From Symbiodinium sp. CCMP2592 (lineage: Eukaryota; Sar; Dinophyceae; Suessiales; Symbiodiniaceae): a DNA stretch of 64,000 bases. The stretch is taken from positions 735,361 to 799,360 of the forward strand of contig CAJNDT010002846.1 of the NCBI GenBank assembly GCA_905221615.1, in the 5' to 3' direction. The notes beneath the pieces are model-generated. The model was not told where the DNA came from. It saw nothing but the letters and a program-made list of their open reading frames with translations, and did no database searches. The position numbers were made by a program, and so were the translations under genes. Position 1 is the stretch's first letter. Every line of letters begins with the position of its first letter. Below are positions 30,401-44,200 of this stretch, in pieces.

Positions 30401-33400
30401 GTATACTTATTACCTCTCACTAAGTCCCCCGACCCTCCAAGTAGGCCTTAAGCCCGAGCACCAAAGGAGCCCTGTGGTGCGGACTTCGTGAGCACTTCGC
30501 GTTCACAGCTACCGGGCTTCCACAGCTCCAAGTTTTTTCTTTGGGGTTTAGGGGTTGGGGTTAATTCGGGGCTTAGGGTTTAGGGCATTTAGTGTTTGGT
30601 CCCATATGTTTCAAGGCTAGCTTGGCCCTCCATGAACCTGAAACGCTGGTCCGCCAGTCCCTAGAACCCCCGCAGCCATACAGCCTATAACCACTTCTTA
30701 TAATAACACTGCATAAGACTCTAACGGCTCGCGCCCGAGCGATTTTTGGGATCCCGCTACGTTGCTTCTTTGTTCCACTTGACAGAGCTTGTTCATGCTT
30801 TGGTAATGGGTTGCGCAAGCCGTGATCGGGTGTTTGTAGGAGCTCATTTGGGTTATACAGTAAAATTGCGTAGTTCAGGGCTTAGGGGTTTATGGTGTCG
30901 GGCTGCATAGATTTATGTCGGCTTTTCGAGGTTTGTTTGCATTGCATAAACACCCCATGGGTTTTCTTCTGCCCAGGTGGCCAGCAACCGACGGTCAGCG
31001 CTTAGCCTTGGCGACGTGGGATGAACGGGCTTCCACATGTGCTTGGTTTAGGGTTAAGGGTTATTTGTATCTCTTGCTTTAGTTGTTAGTAGGGCTGTAC
31101 AAAGTTCAATCGATTGGGAGGGGTGTTAAAGATGATTTTTGGGTTGGGCTTTCCATGGGTTGTACAGGTTGTTTTCTTTTTGTAGGATCGTTTGCAAAGT
31201 TATCTGTCGGCTGTATGTTCACATTGGGATTAGGGTTTTGGGGCTTGTTCGATCTGGAGAAATTATCTGGAGTAGGCATCTAGCATTCAATTGAAACGCT
31301 GCTGCTGTTCCACCGCCACCACTATCACCAGCACTGCAGCACTACTGCTCCCGGTGCTCCTTGTTTTGCCGGGGCTGCCAAGGTCACCAGCCTTCAGTCA
31401 AGAGTAGCGTCCCTGCGCATGGCGGTTGCTAATGGTGTGTAGGGTGTAGACTTAAGGGAGCATGTGGAATTGCATTGCTGCAAGCCGCTAAGCTCAGTTA
31501 CATCCAGAGCCCTCCACTGGTTCGGCATCGAAGGTCGCACACTCTGCCGCGGGGTGGATCTCCCGCCTGCTCCTGTGATGCAAGCAGCGACGCATCTGTC
31601 CATGTTCGCTTGGGGTGTACTTCCTGTAGGTTTCTGGATGAACTGAAGTGTGGACTCTTTACTGGTAATCTGCCACCTCCAAGCTGCACCCAGTAACAGC
31701 ATCTGTCAGGGGTTTTCGTTCGTCAGCCCCTACGGTAGGTGATATCTTGACAGGCAAAAGATTCGAGAGGCAAAAGGACTGAGCCACATAGCCTTGGAGC
31801 TTCACGGGCATTTATGAACAGGTTCACAAGCAAAGCAAGGCGGTTACAATAGAAGCATCGAAGCTTGCAGTGCTGACCTATGCGCCCCAGCCCAATCACC
31901 TTACTGATAACTACGTAGGTCTTCGAGAAATCAGTAGTGCTCGCGGGGAAGGAGCCGAGAAGCTGTCCTGTTTACGCCTTTGACTGTATGGCTGTTGGGG
32001 TCGGTCTAGGGTTCATTGGGCTTTATCCCACTCATAACTTCCAAAGATTTTCGGGTCAAACTTGAGCTTTGTAGGAGTAGGGTTGAGGGCTCAAGGGTAT
32101 GCGAAGGAATAATGTGCATCATGACTTTCCAGACAGGTGCAAGACAGGTGAGGGCTGCTTGTCGCAGGCAGACAATGCTGCAAAGCCGAAACGTATGCTG
32201 CCGTCGAAGGTTGTTGCGACAACGAAGCCCGGTTCCCGAAATGTACGCCTTATGCATGACGATGCCGTTTGGTTCAAGACGTACTACCAGGATCAGATCG
32301 AGAATCACTTCGACGTCAGCGACGCCGGCACACGCTATAAATTATAACTACTGGAGAGAACCTATACACCCTATGTTTTGCGGATACTGGCAGAGATCTG
32401 ACGTCAGGATACACAGCCGTCGAAGTATTCAGCAGGAGTCGATACAGCTTTGTTACCCGGAGATCCCAATACCCAATTAAGGAATATGCCTTAAACTCTA
32501 GGGGGCTTTCTATTATAACTTAAGGTATATTGATTAATTAAGGGGTATTGGGATCTTAAGGTACTCTTTTAAGGGTCTGGCTTCAGGGCGCCCTCTGAAA
32601 GCCCATGAGCAACACATGGAATTTCCGAAAATTAGGGTGACCTTATTTTTAGGGTCCTTATAACTAGTGAGGGTACTATGTTAGGGTCCCCTCTTTTCGG
32701 AAACCCCCTAAACCCCAAACCCTTTATAGAATTATACAGCCTTATAGATCCCTTTTCAGGAACCCTTTAAAGGAACCCCAGGCTCCCCCTATCGGAAACT
32801 CCCATATAACCTCCACCAAGGTTGTCTTCAAAGGCACCCGAAACCCGAAGCTCTCAACTGACCCAGGACCCCCCCCACGGTTTAGGGTTTAGGGTTTATG
32901 GTTTAGGGTTTAGGGTTTAGGGTTGAGGGTTTAGGGTTGAGGGTTGAGGGTTTGGGGTTTAGGGTTTAGGGTTTAGGGCTTTAATGGAGCACTTATGGTC
33001 CTCAATAGTGTGTAAATTTAGGGCATATTAGAGGTTAGTTGGGGGCCCTGAACCCTAGACCCTAAACCCTAAACTGACTTCAGGTACCTTTCAAATGTGC
33101 CCTACGGTGGTCGAGCTTTCGACGGAGCCGAGAAAGTCCACTCAGACGCCCGTCGTTTTGTTTAAGGTTTAGGGGTTCAGGGTTTAGGGGTTTGGGGTTT
33201 AGGGTTTAGGGCTTTGGGTTTAGGGTCTAGGGTGCTGGCTTACGGTGTTTTCATGGTTTTGCATGGTTTATAGTCGCGGGGTAGGGCTTGCGGCTAGCTA
33301 AATTGATTTTATGTGCGGCTCAGGATTTAGTGCCGACCACCCAGGATCAAGTGCAAACCTCTCTGATTTTATTGTCAGCGTTGGCCCTAGATGAAAGGCT

Positions 33401-35405
33401 CGGTGGTTCTTGTGGGACTTCAATTGTGGTTCCTCTAGGAGTACCTTTTCAGAAATACTTTAAAGGGCCGCAAAACTACAACCCAGCAGGAAGATTCGAC
33501 AAATGCTGGGCCAGATTCTCCGAATGGCATTCAAGGTTTACATAGGGTTTCAGGGCCCTCTTTTTGAATGACTTTGTGGCTTTCTTGATCCAGCTTGGAG
33601 ACTGTATGAGGGTTTAGGGTTTGACGGAGGTGTGAGGAAGCTCTTAACATTTCTACCTACCAAGTCCCTCGAGACACGTTTCGTAGTCCATTCATGTAAC
33701 CCATTCCCCCATGCCCTCTTCAGAGCTAAAAGGAAAAATGTTCCATTTGTATTATGATGGTGCCCGAATCGGCCACAGCCCAGACCGAGGAGTTACTGGT
33801 GAGTCTTGCAACAGGGCTTTACAATCTAAACTCTCTATGCATATGTCTACATCTATTGTATCTATATCTACACACTCCTAAGCCCGAGCCTTCTCCTAAA
33901 CCTGAAGCCAATAAACCCCTAAACCCTGCGTAGGTGCACCCTTAACCCTAGGCCCGTACACCCCAGACGCCAGCTCAGGTCGTTTGCCTGGGGTCGCCGC
34001 ACTTCATCGCCAACAACACGGTCTACAAAGCTTTGACCTATCTGGAAAGCAGCCGGACAGACATCAAGACGGCTGATGATATAAATCCTGCATCACCCAT
34101 AAAAAGGAATATACCATAACTCCCATAGTTTAGGGTCCTACAGCTTGATCAGCCATGCATCGACCCAGATGCTTGAACAAGTCTAGAACGCCCTAAACCC
34201 TAAACCCTTAGAAAGTATCCTTCTGGAGCCTTGTAGATGCCTTAGAGCACCCTTGCAGGAGCCTTTTCCCCAAAGCGCTTTGCCTAAACTGTAACTAGCT
34301 TTTGCCCTTTTTCTTGTATGCATCCCTTTTTAGAACTGAATAATTAACAGGAAAAACCCTAAACCCCTGAACCCTCAATTTTCATTATTTTGCATTCACC
34401 CAGGAATCTAGGCAAGAAGCACCCGTGCCGAGGCCGCGCTGAGCGCAGCCTGCCCGAGAATGTCCGCTTCCTTTGCGTCGGACCCTGTGGTGGTTGAGGG
34501 TTTAACCCATAGGCCCCAAGGACTCATGTGTTGAGGCTTTTGGGCTCAAAGCCCATACTATACAAGGCTTTTGGGGGATTTTGAGCCTTAGGGTAAGGTT
34601 TGGTGTTTACGGTGTAAGGTGTTGGGTTAAGATGGGTTTAGCGGGTGAGGTTGAGGGTTTGGTAGGATCTCAGGTGTAGGTGTTGAGGCTTAGCTTCAGA
34701 AAAGAAAGGACCCGAAATGCAGAAGAAACCTGAATATATAGGCGCCACAAAGGGGACTTGATACAAACTCCCTAACCCCAAAGCCTAAGCAGCAGAAAAA
34801 ACAAGACTGCCGAAGACTGCAGAACTCTTGAGTTAGGGCTTGAGATCTGCAGGTGCGGGTTCGATCAGGGTTGCTATAACAAGGGTTACGGTTAGTTATA
34901 CTAATTCTATGTGTCTACCTGTAGTATCTTTATTGTGGCTTCTTTTTGCATGACAGAAGAGCGTGTGATGCTTTGTATCCGGGCGGGAAGTACAAAGTAG
35001 GCGAATGGTAGCGTAGAGACCCACGATCGATATAACCCCTCCTTCCTTTTAGAAGAGTCGTGGTAGAGACCCCAGACCCAAAGCCCTGAACCCTGAACCA
35101 GTATTAGGGCCCTTCAACAAAGAGGTGTTTCTGAATCAGGGGTCTACGATCGGGTCTGCAAAAGTTTAGATGGTTTTTGAGATATGAGGGTCTATTACCC
35201 TAAACCCTAAACCTCGAAACGCCAAACCCTAAGCCCTAAACCCCCACCCCGTTTAATCTCCAAACTCCAAATCCCTAAATCCTACATGGCACGATGGCCT
35301 GAGCAGTTTGACCAAATGTCTGTGGGATCTACAGATGATGCTTTGCGTCATGTTCGCCAACTAGTTCCGAAAGGGCAGCCAGCGTGTTTTCCTCAATGAG
35401 ACCCC

Positions 35406-35448
<43 letters not shown>

Positions 35449-35497
35449 ATATATATATATAATACAATAAAAAATATATACACATATATATATTATA

Positions 35498-35531
<34 letters not shown>

Positions 35532-38500
35532 CATATTATATATATATATATATATATATATTTGTATCTGGTTACGGGGTGGGGGCAGTTCCCGAGGTAT
35601 ATCTCCACCTTAAACCCTTAACCCATAAAGCCTTCCTTCTCCAAGGTCGGATCCTCTGGGACGAAAGCTGGACTTGCTTCGGACACTGCTAGGGTTTAGG
35701 GTTATAGGCTTTAGGGTTTAGGGTTTAGGGTTATAGGCTGTTTAGGAGGAAGTTGACCAAATTTGGGGGGTTTAGGATGTACCAAGTCCGTGGTTGAGGG
35801 TTTAGGGCTTAGGCTGGCAGTACGGCTTAGTTCATGTAGACGGTGTCAACTACGTAACGAGTTCATAAGTCTCCCTTAAGCACCCAAAGGGTCCTAGGGA
35901 ATACTTCCCCAAATGAAAATAGTATTTCCTAAAATAGAAACACTACATTCTACTATATAGGTACTTTGGACCCTTTTGGACAGGAAGTATAGCGTTGCTG
36001 CCTTGTTGTTGCGGACTTGGGTCCCCTCGAGCTCGAAGGCGGAAGGTTTTTACCATTACCGTTCCCTAAGGCCCCATAGTAGTTCCTTCTGGCGGTTCAT
36101 ATTTAGAACCTTATGAGGTAGTCCCAAGAAGGAGCTGCTGTGGGGCCTTAGGGTCGCGACCCTAGCTTCAGAATTTCAGAAGGGAGTCTTGCAAGCTTGA
36201 CCATCAAGCCTGAGGTTGCAAAAGCCACGCCCGAGACAGCATGAGAACAGTCGAAGTGTGATCCAGACTTCAATGAAGGGCGCAAGCACCTGATCATTAG
36301 CGTTGCGCTCTCCTCCATTGTGGAACGCGGCTGCTTCGTACTCGCCACGAGCACTCAAAAAAAGCTTCCAGCCCTCTAGATTCGCCCTAGAGACGTGGTT
36401 TATCTGTCTACATAGTTGTTCGAATATAGCTAGACATACAACTTATGTAGGTAGCTCAGCTATGTACGTAAACCGGCCGGTCAGTACATGACCATGTAAG
36501 AACACAGGGAGTCATGGTAAAGAAATCATGGCGGTGCTTCAGGACACGAGAGTCGGACATATGCGTATTGTGCCTATGAAAGCGGGTACATGCATGCAGC
36601 TATGTCGTTTTTCGTGTGTAGTGTGTGATGGTTGTTTGCCGTTTCTCGGTTTTGTGTGTTTTCTGCGATGTTAGTTAGTTAGTTAGTTTGTTTGTTTGTT
36701 TGTTTGTTGGGCTGGTTGGTTGTTCGTCTGTTGGTTGATTTGTTTGCTTGCTTGTTTGTGCATGTTTATCTGGCTGTTTGGCTGTTTCAATTGGCTGTGT
36801 ATGTACACATGCACTGTCACCCGAAACCCCGCAAGGTTTAGGCTGTAGTAGTAGAGCACTTTCAGCAGCACTAAACCCTAAACCCCAAACCCTAAACCCC
36901 AAACCCCAAGCCCTAAACCCCAAGCCCTAAACCTTAAACCCATGCAAGCCTGAAGGACATGACGCGCGGAGCCTACGCATTCTGCGGTGCAGCACCGGAT
37001 GATGAGCCGCCCTGCGGGGGATGACCGAAGTTCCTGTGAGGGATCTATAAACTCTAAAGTAGGGTTCCTAGGGGTGCTAACTATCGGGTTAAAAGAGGAG
37101 AGATCGAAAAGGGTTACTGGTAGAATAGGGCAGTCAGTTATGATTCCGGTTCAAGGTTGAGGGTTTGTGGTTTCTAATGACCGAAGTTTAAGCATTCTGT
37201 TGGGCTAATGCTGCTTAGGGTTTTGAGGGTTTGGGCTTCCAGGCACCATGATTGTAAGGACTGACAGGCACACGAATACTTAGCACCCAGTCCAATGAAA
37301 CCAATCCTCAAACTTGAACGATTGACCTTAAACCCTAAACCCTGAACCCTAAACCCCTAAAGCCCTAAACCCTCTATAGGTCATAGACCCTGGAAGCGGG
37401 CGCAGTCAAAAAAAAGCCTAGAAAAGGCAAGGCGGTTTAGGGCTTGGGGCCTCCAGCAGGGCTAAGACTAATCCCTAGTCGTAGAGTAGGTAAGCTTCAA
37501 CCCTTTTTGGGTAGTATAGTATAGTCCCTATAACCCTATTTATTCCCGATATAACCAAAAAGGTTAGCCTTTAGCTCCCCATGATACCCGACAACTATAG
37601 GAATCCGAATACCCAAGCAGATGGTCCACACACCCAAGCGCTTACTTAGCCAGTGGGAGATCTTTAAGCTTTTGGGCCTTTATGTTTGGTCTACGAAAGA
37701 TTGAAGTGTTTTGGGCCTGGTTATTGGAGAAGGAGAACGACGACAAATTCCCAAAAGCACTTTTTAAGACAGGCTAAGAAGACTGAGGCTCTCCCCCTTC
37801 GGAAATGGATTTCAGGGGGTTGCCGGAGAGGGCCGCGAAACTTGCCAATCTTATTCCTTAGTGTTCCTTAATTTGTAGAGGATCTGGGAAAGAAAACCCT
37901 AGTCCAAAGACTAGGGTTTTATCTTGGGGGTCTTGGAAATTGGCAACACATTTTTTTTGGGGTTTAGGGTTCTGGGTTCCCGATAAGTTGAACGTTTACA
38001 GTATAGAAACCACCAAACCCAACCCAGGCTAAATGTTCAAGCTTCTGTATCATTCCGTAGGATTTGCGTCGGGTTTCCGTGGTTTTGGTTTTGGGTGTAA
38101 GATTGAATGCGCGAGCTCCTCATGTGAAGTATTCTGGTAGAGTCCGCATCTTAGATAACGCAGTCTGTTCTGCAGCACTAGGGTAAAAGCCAGTACACGT
38201 AACAACCAGCCTTTGGGTAGGAGGTATTGAGATATAGTAAAGCCCTTATCCCCACTCCCAAAGTTAGTGCTTAGGGCACCTCAAGACTCTCAAGATCGAG
38301 ACCCCATTATGATAAGACTTGAGACAAATGCTGAAGATGCAAGCTACGGCCTCAAGCAGCACCTAAACCCGAAATGCCCGAAGCTGAGGTCCGTGGAGGG
38401 AGATGGCATGACACCCCTCTTCTCGGCCCTCGCTTTCGAGCCCGCGGCGCGGAAACCTGAAATTCCGAAGTCGGCTTTAGGGTTTTAGGGTGGGGATCTG

Positions 38501-40767
38501 GGGTTCGAGGCTTCAGGGTTTAGGGTTTGGGAGTGGGTTTGGTTTCAGCTTTGAAACATCGTGCTTTCGTATTTCGTGCTTTCTTAGTTTAGGGTTTTGC
38601 GGTTGTCTCAGCTAGCATTTGATTAGGGACCCAAAAAGCGCATAGGCAGAAGCATTTTATAGGGATATCCTTACCTTATTGGGCTTCATCATAAGGGGGT
38701 TGAAAGGGGATATCCCTAACCTCATTTTTGCTTATGTGCTTTTGTGGGGCCCTATTCCTTGGAGACTAAATAGCCTTGAAAGAAGAAGGCTATGCACCAT
38801 TTCAAAAGGCCGCAAAGATGTGGATCATGTCAAATGACCCTGAAAATGAAGGCTTTCTGTATGTTTTGTATGTGAAACGAAATCGTAAGTGATGTTTATA
38901 ATGCAAATAAGAGTTCAATCATGGGTTATTGTTTTTTGTACTTCTGATGCTCGTATGACTTGGAGATTCCAAAGCGCCTGCTACCCCTATATAGAACTAG
39001 ACTGACCGAAATTAGGCTGACCCAGCTTCAAGAATACTCAGCAAGACAGGCATTGCAGGTTGATGTGTATAGTGTTCTGTTCAAGGGATTGAAGCTCAAA
39101 TCATTCGGTACAGGTTGTGATATCCAGACCTCCGGTCTATGCAAATCAGGTGTTAAACTGTAGGCTTGCATGCAAATGGCGCCATCGGTCTGCAGTGTTG
39201 AAGCTGGTCGAGCTGGTGTGAAAGCTTGCATGAAAGTCAGGATGTGGATTGTTATGTCGGCCATGCAAACTTATACGGTTGTGCAATAGTATAGTATATT
39301 TAGATAGGGCTACAGGATAGATATGTGCATGGATCGATATAGGGTAGGCATGCAACAATGTTGTCGCTCAAAAAAGCCTTGTTATATAAGTGCAGTGTGT
39401 AAAGAAGATATAGAGTTACATGAGCTAGAGAGTGTGTGTGGGTGTGATTGAAATGTGAGACATAATATTAGTAAGTAGTATTTTAGAGTTATGCCCACAC
39501 TCTGCCCGATGTTTCCAGGTCATTCGGTGACCATTTGTGCGAAAACTCAGATCCGGAGCCTGGCAATTAAAAAAGTAGGTGCCAAATAAGATGAAGTGAG
39601 CCATGTGCGCTCGCCTTTGGGTGATACCCGATGCCTGAGGCCTGCAAGTGCAATGTGATGCGACAGTTGTATGTGCATGTGGGTGTGTCTGTGTTTGTGT
39701 GTGAGTGGGTCTATGTTTTGGCATTTGATTTGCCTTCCGAAATCATGCAAATCTGTGACATGCATTCACAGTTCAGTTGCAAGAGCTGGGTGATCATTAT
39801 TCGCGATCTGTTTGATGCAGGCTGGCTACAAGAGCAAGCTCAAGAATGTGTTCAAGTCTGCAAGATCAGGTGTGCCCTCTCGTGCATCCACTTAACATGC
39901 ACTTGCATGTAGGAACTCTCCTGTGTGTGTGTGCACTTACTTATGCAGTATCGCCTGAGTGATACAATGATAAGTACTTTCTGATCGAGGCACTTAAGCC
40001 TTGAATCTGCATGTGCACCATATGTATCTGACACGCTGTTTGACACCAATTCTGCCGTGCCTATCCTTTGGGCCTGAGCTAAGTTTTGGGCGAGCATTTT
40101 CGAGCTTGCATTGTGCCATGTGCAGCATGAAGAAGAAGGATTCGAGCGACAAGGATCTGAATCCTGCCCCGGTGGTGTCGGAAGAGGCCGAAAATCTCGC
40201 TTCGGCCTTCGAGAGTGAAGCTCCGCTTCAGCATGTCACTTTGTTGCAGATGTGGAAGCTGTTTTATGCATGCCCAGTGAAACTTTTGAATATGTATAGG
40301 AGAGCATGGTTTGTCTGTGCATGTGCATGTGTGTGCATGTGATTTTAGTTTTGAGAAGTCTGTATGTGTGTGCACTGTGGGGAATGTAGTGTGACTGGGC
40401 TGGCCCAGGTCGGCTTCAACCTTCTGGTGGATCGCACAGGGCAGCTCATGAAGGAGAAGCGCCAGGTAAACCGCAAGGACGTGGAGCTGAACCCGCGAGC
40501 AGCTTGCTTGCAAGCTTTGTTGAAGGAGTCAGTGCATCTACACGGGAGGGGGGGGAAGAGGGACAGAGACAGAGAGGGGGGAGAGAGACATTTTGATCGA
40601 GACATATAGGGGAGAGAGCCATACAGGATTCGGGATGGAGGGATAGAGTGATTGGGATCGGTGGGATGGAAGGATAATTCATCTGAACAATGGTTTGAGA
40701 CACTAGCTAAGCCTTTCTTGGGAAAGGAATGGGAGAAAGACTTTATGATACAATGATTAGGTGAGTC

Positions 40768-40802
<35 letters not shown>

Positions 40803-41217
40803 CATAAGGAATTTCAGATGGTTGCAATTCGGCCCAAGGCCCAACATACATCTCAAGCACCAAGTCCTAAGCAACAGGCGTTTTCCATAACAAATACAAT
40901 ATGAGTATACTAATGTACAGTAAAACACATTCTATATGTAATATGTATATCTATATACATAACAAATACATATATATATATATATATATACACACGTAAG
41001 TTAGCCAGATGTATTTTTATAGTGCTGTATTTTCCTAGGTTTATTTATTCGGTTTATGAAAAATGTATATGCATATATACACAGGCGAACAGCTAGATAG
41101 CTTCATAGATATAGACGCAGTTAAGGAATTATTGTGCAGAACTACGTATGCAACATGTTGGCTTTGTATAGATATAGGTATGTAGGTGTAGATGTAAAAT
41201 AAGCTCTCCATATACAG

Positions 41218-41248
<31 letters not shown>

Positions 41249-44200
41249 GGGCATACTTGAGGGCAGTCAGAATCACAGGCAGACAAATTAATAGATACAG
41301 ATGGATGGAATAGATATAGATAGTGGATATGCAAAAATCATTGATACCATACATGCAGTAAGACCTGAGTAAGCTAGCCTAGAAGCAACCAAAGTTAATC
41401 ACAAACAAGATGGGCCTCCTCAATAAACCATGAGCTAAAGTTGCTGGGCCATTATAGTCAAAGTCATTGGGTCTGTATGTGGTACTGCTATGTTGGAAGC
41501 AACTCTGAAACCTTGTGCTATCGGGATGGGCTTCAGCTGATGGGGTGCTTTGGCTCAGGATGAAAAGAAACTTAGCTCGCTGGTTGCAGGAAGGGTTGGG
41601 TTCAACTGAAATGCAAGGCTCGTTGAATCGGTTTGATCCAGTGTTTAAGCAGTTTCTTAACAGAAGTCCCTCTGGGAAGATCGAACCAGAAGCATTGGGG
41701 TCGACACTACTAATTTGGTTCAGTTTTGGGTTTTCGATATAAGCCAAATATTCATACACTTGGTGAAATATAAATATATTTATTCAGTCAATCTCATAGT
41801 CACTGTATTAGAGCCCCTGGTAATTGGCTCCTGAAGAAAAGTTCTAGGGTCAACCTGCAATCGAAATGATGCATATATGGGCCTATATACTAACCGGCTT
41901 GTGTGGACGATGTCAACATTCTGGTCGGGTGTGACGAGCTGTACAACTACCATTTGTGGGCATGTGCACACACACATGCACCTGAACCTGTAGAGTCTTC
42001 TGCCTGGCTGGATCATGCGACAAAAGCTATGCAAGCTTTACCCAGTACAAGATCCCATAAATTGCACACCAAACAATTGTAAACCCCACTTAATTTCTGA
42101 AAACTGCAGTCAATACCTGGAACTACCTCTTAAGATTATCTGTTATCTAACATCCAGAAGTCCTGGTAAGACCGACATTCTAGCACCCTGGTCTATTGCA
42201 AACCCTCCCTTTTCCGATGAGGTGATCGCTGCTGTGCTACGTGGAAGCCGCAAGGGCCGCAAGCGCTACAGCGCACATCTGATAGCAGATGCACTTCGTT
42301 GCTGGTACCACCGCAAGAAGCTGGTGCCACGAGGCATCAGTGTCAATGCCCCCAGTGTTCAGGACTGGGCATTGAAGGCAGGAAATGCCATCAGGAAATT
42401 GGAAGCTAGATTGCACTATTAATTCTGAATACTGAGAGTCCTATGGCCTCATGTGACTGTTTTTGGGATCTTTGTCGTTTACTGGGGGCTCGTTTTGTCA
42501 AGGGCTGAAGATGTGCTTCACTCACACAGCAGCCCAGGCAACCAAGTTCAAGCGCCTGGCGCAACGTGCTCGAACTTCCCGCAACAAAGCCCTAATGGAG
42601 CTCAAGCAAGAGTTGATCGACTTCCTTCCCAAGCAGGATTTGCAACATGATGCATCTTACAAACGGTGGCTCTAAGATTTAATTGCTCTCATCGTGCAGG
42701 ATTCTGAGTCTGGAGATGAAGACAGTGATGTGGATGACGATGCTACGGATGTGGGGTCCGAGGGAGAGGTCGAGGCCCTTGAGGTTTTGGGTGAATGCGA
42801 GGCCGATGTGAACTCGGCTGAAGTTTCCAGCCAGCACACATGTCGTACATGATGTGAATTCTAGTTTGAAGTAGAAGATTAAGATCATACAGTCATAGTA
42901 AGGCTGTCACCTCTCCGTGCTCAATGGCTACCACATCGGCTACTTCCGGGAGCTCTCGTGTTGAGATACTTGTCGTATACATGTGTATGCCAAACCCCCC
43001 AGCATGCTCCTGTCGGAAAGCTTTTGCAGCCGAGGAGCCTGGTTCTTAAGTACCGCAAGCTCTCCGTGTCTTCATCCTCCTCAGTGGCAGCCGAACAGAC
43101 TGCTGCAAAGGAAGATGCACTTTCGGAAGTTTCCACGGCAGTGAGTTCTGGTGCAGCACGGGCTGCGTGCAGTACTGCGAAGCTGAATGACATCTTCTTA
43201 CGGTTGAAGCAGCAAAAGTTGCGCAAGACCCCGGACCAGATGCAAAACAACTTTGTGGTTCCAAAGTCGGTGCTTTGTTGGAACAGTTGGTCATAGCTCA
43301 TGCTCCTCTATATATAGGTGTGAGTAGATGTGATACTGATATGTGCATGCAGTACAGGTATCTAAATAAAGTAAACCCTGAACTGTCAGTTGGCTGCACA
43401 ACAAATAAGGTGCTGAGCAGCTTTGAGGCCATGTCCAAGGCCGCCCCGGCCAAGCCGTTCCTGCCGAGCATGCAGTCGCTTGGATTTGCACAGAGTACGG
43501 GACACAAGCCTGAAACGAATGCAGGTGTGCATATTAGACCTAAAGCAACACTACATCATTGGTTTGGGTCACATGTTTCGGCGTTGATTGCTGGTGTGTA
43601 ACACAGTTTGGGCTATATGTGATTCAGGTGGAAGGGGCAGGAGTACGAGAGCGCGGGTGAGGAAGAGGAGACTCCGGAGCCGGATGCAAGCGAGATGCAG
43701 GAGGATCAACCGAAAGCAAAAGCCAAGGCTAAGGCTAAGTCGAAAGCCAAGGCTCAGTCTGCTCCAAAGGTCCGGGTTGAGGTCGATGCTCCTCATGGGG
43801 ATTGTGCTTATGTTCCGGGCGAGTTTCGCAAGAGGAAGAAGGAGTATTGCGCGGAATGCACGAAGGAAGGCTTCCTGACTTACTGGGAAGCTCTTCAAGC
43901 TTGGAATTTCAGTGATGAGAGGGCGAAGTTGTTGAACAATCTTTCGCCCGGTGAGCTCAGTCGCCGAAGGTTCGACTGAACATGTGCTCGGAATGCTTTA
44001 CATGATGTACGGGGCCACAGGATGGCTAGGCATTGGATGTATGAGTGTGGCTTGTCCCATGACACCAAGCTCTTTCCTAATTTGCTGTACAGTGCCGACT
44101 AATTGGCAGGCATCCATGGTTATCCACGGTGCTACGTGTGCAACTCTGCAACATCTCGCGAGCATTAAACATCGACATAGACTGTGTTTTGCATTGTGCC

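Noticed and set aside
31394-31702. Overlapping frames on both strands ([17 protein letters not shown] on +, [16 protein letters not shown] on -)
   Set aside because: Three frames are open and protein-like at once. There is no way to choose by eye and no family match.
32880-32982. A true chromosome end
   Set aside because: The arrays are short, variant, present in both orientations and surrounded by genes on both sides, so they are interstitial telomere-like DNA.
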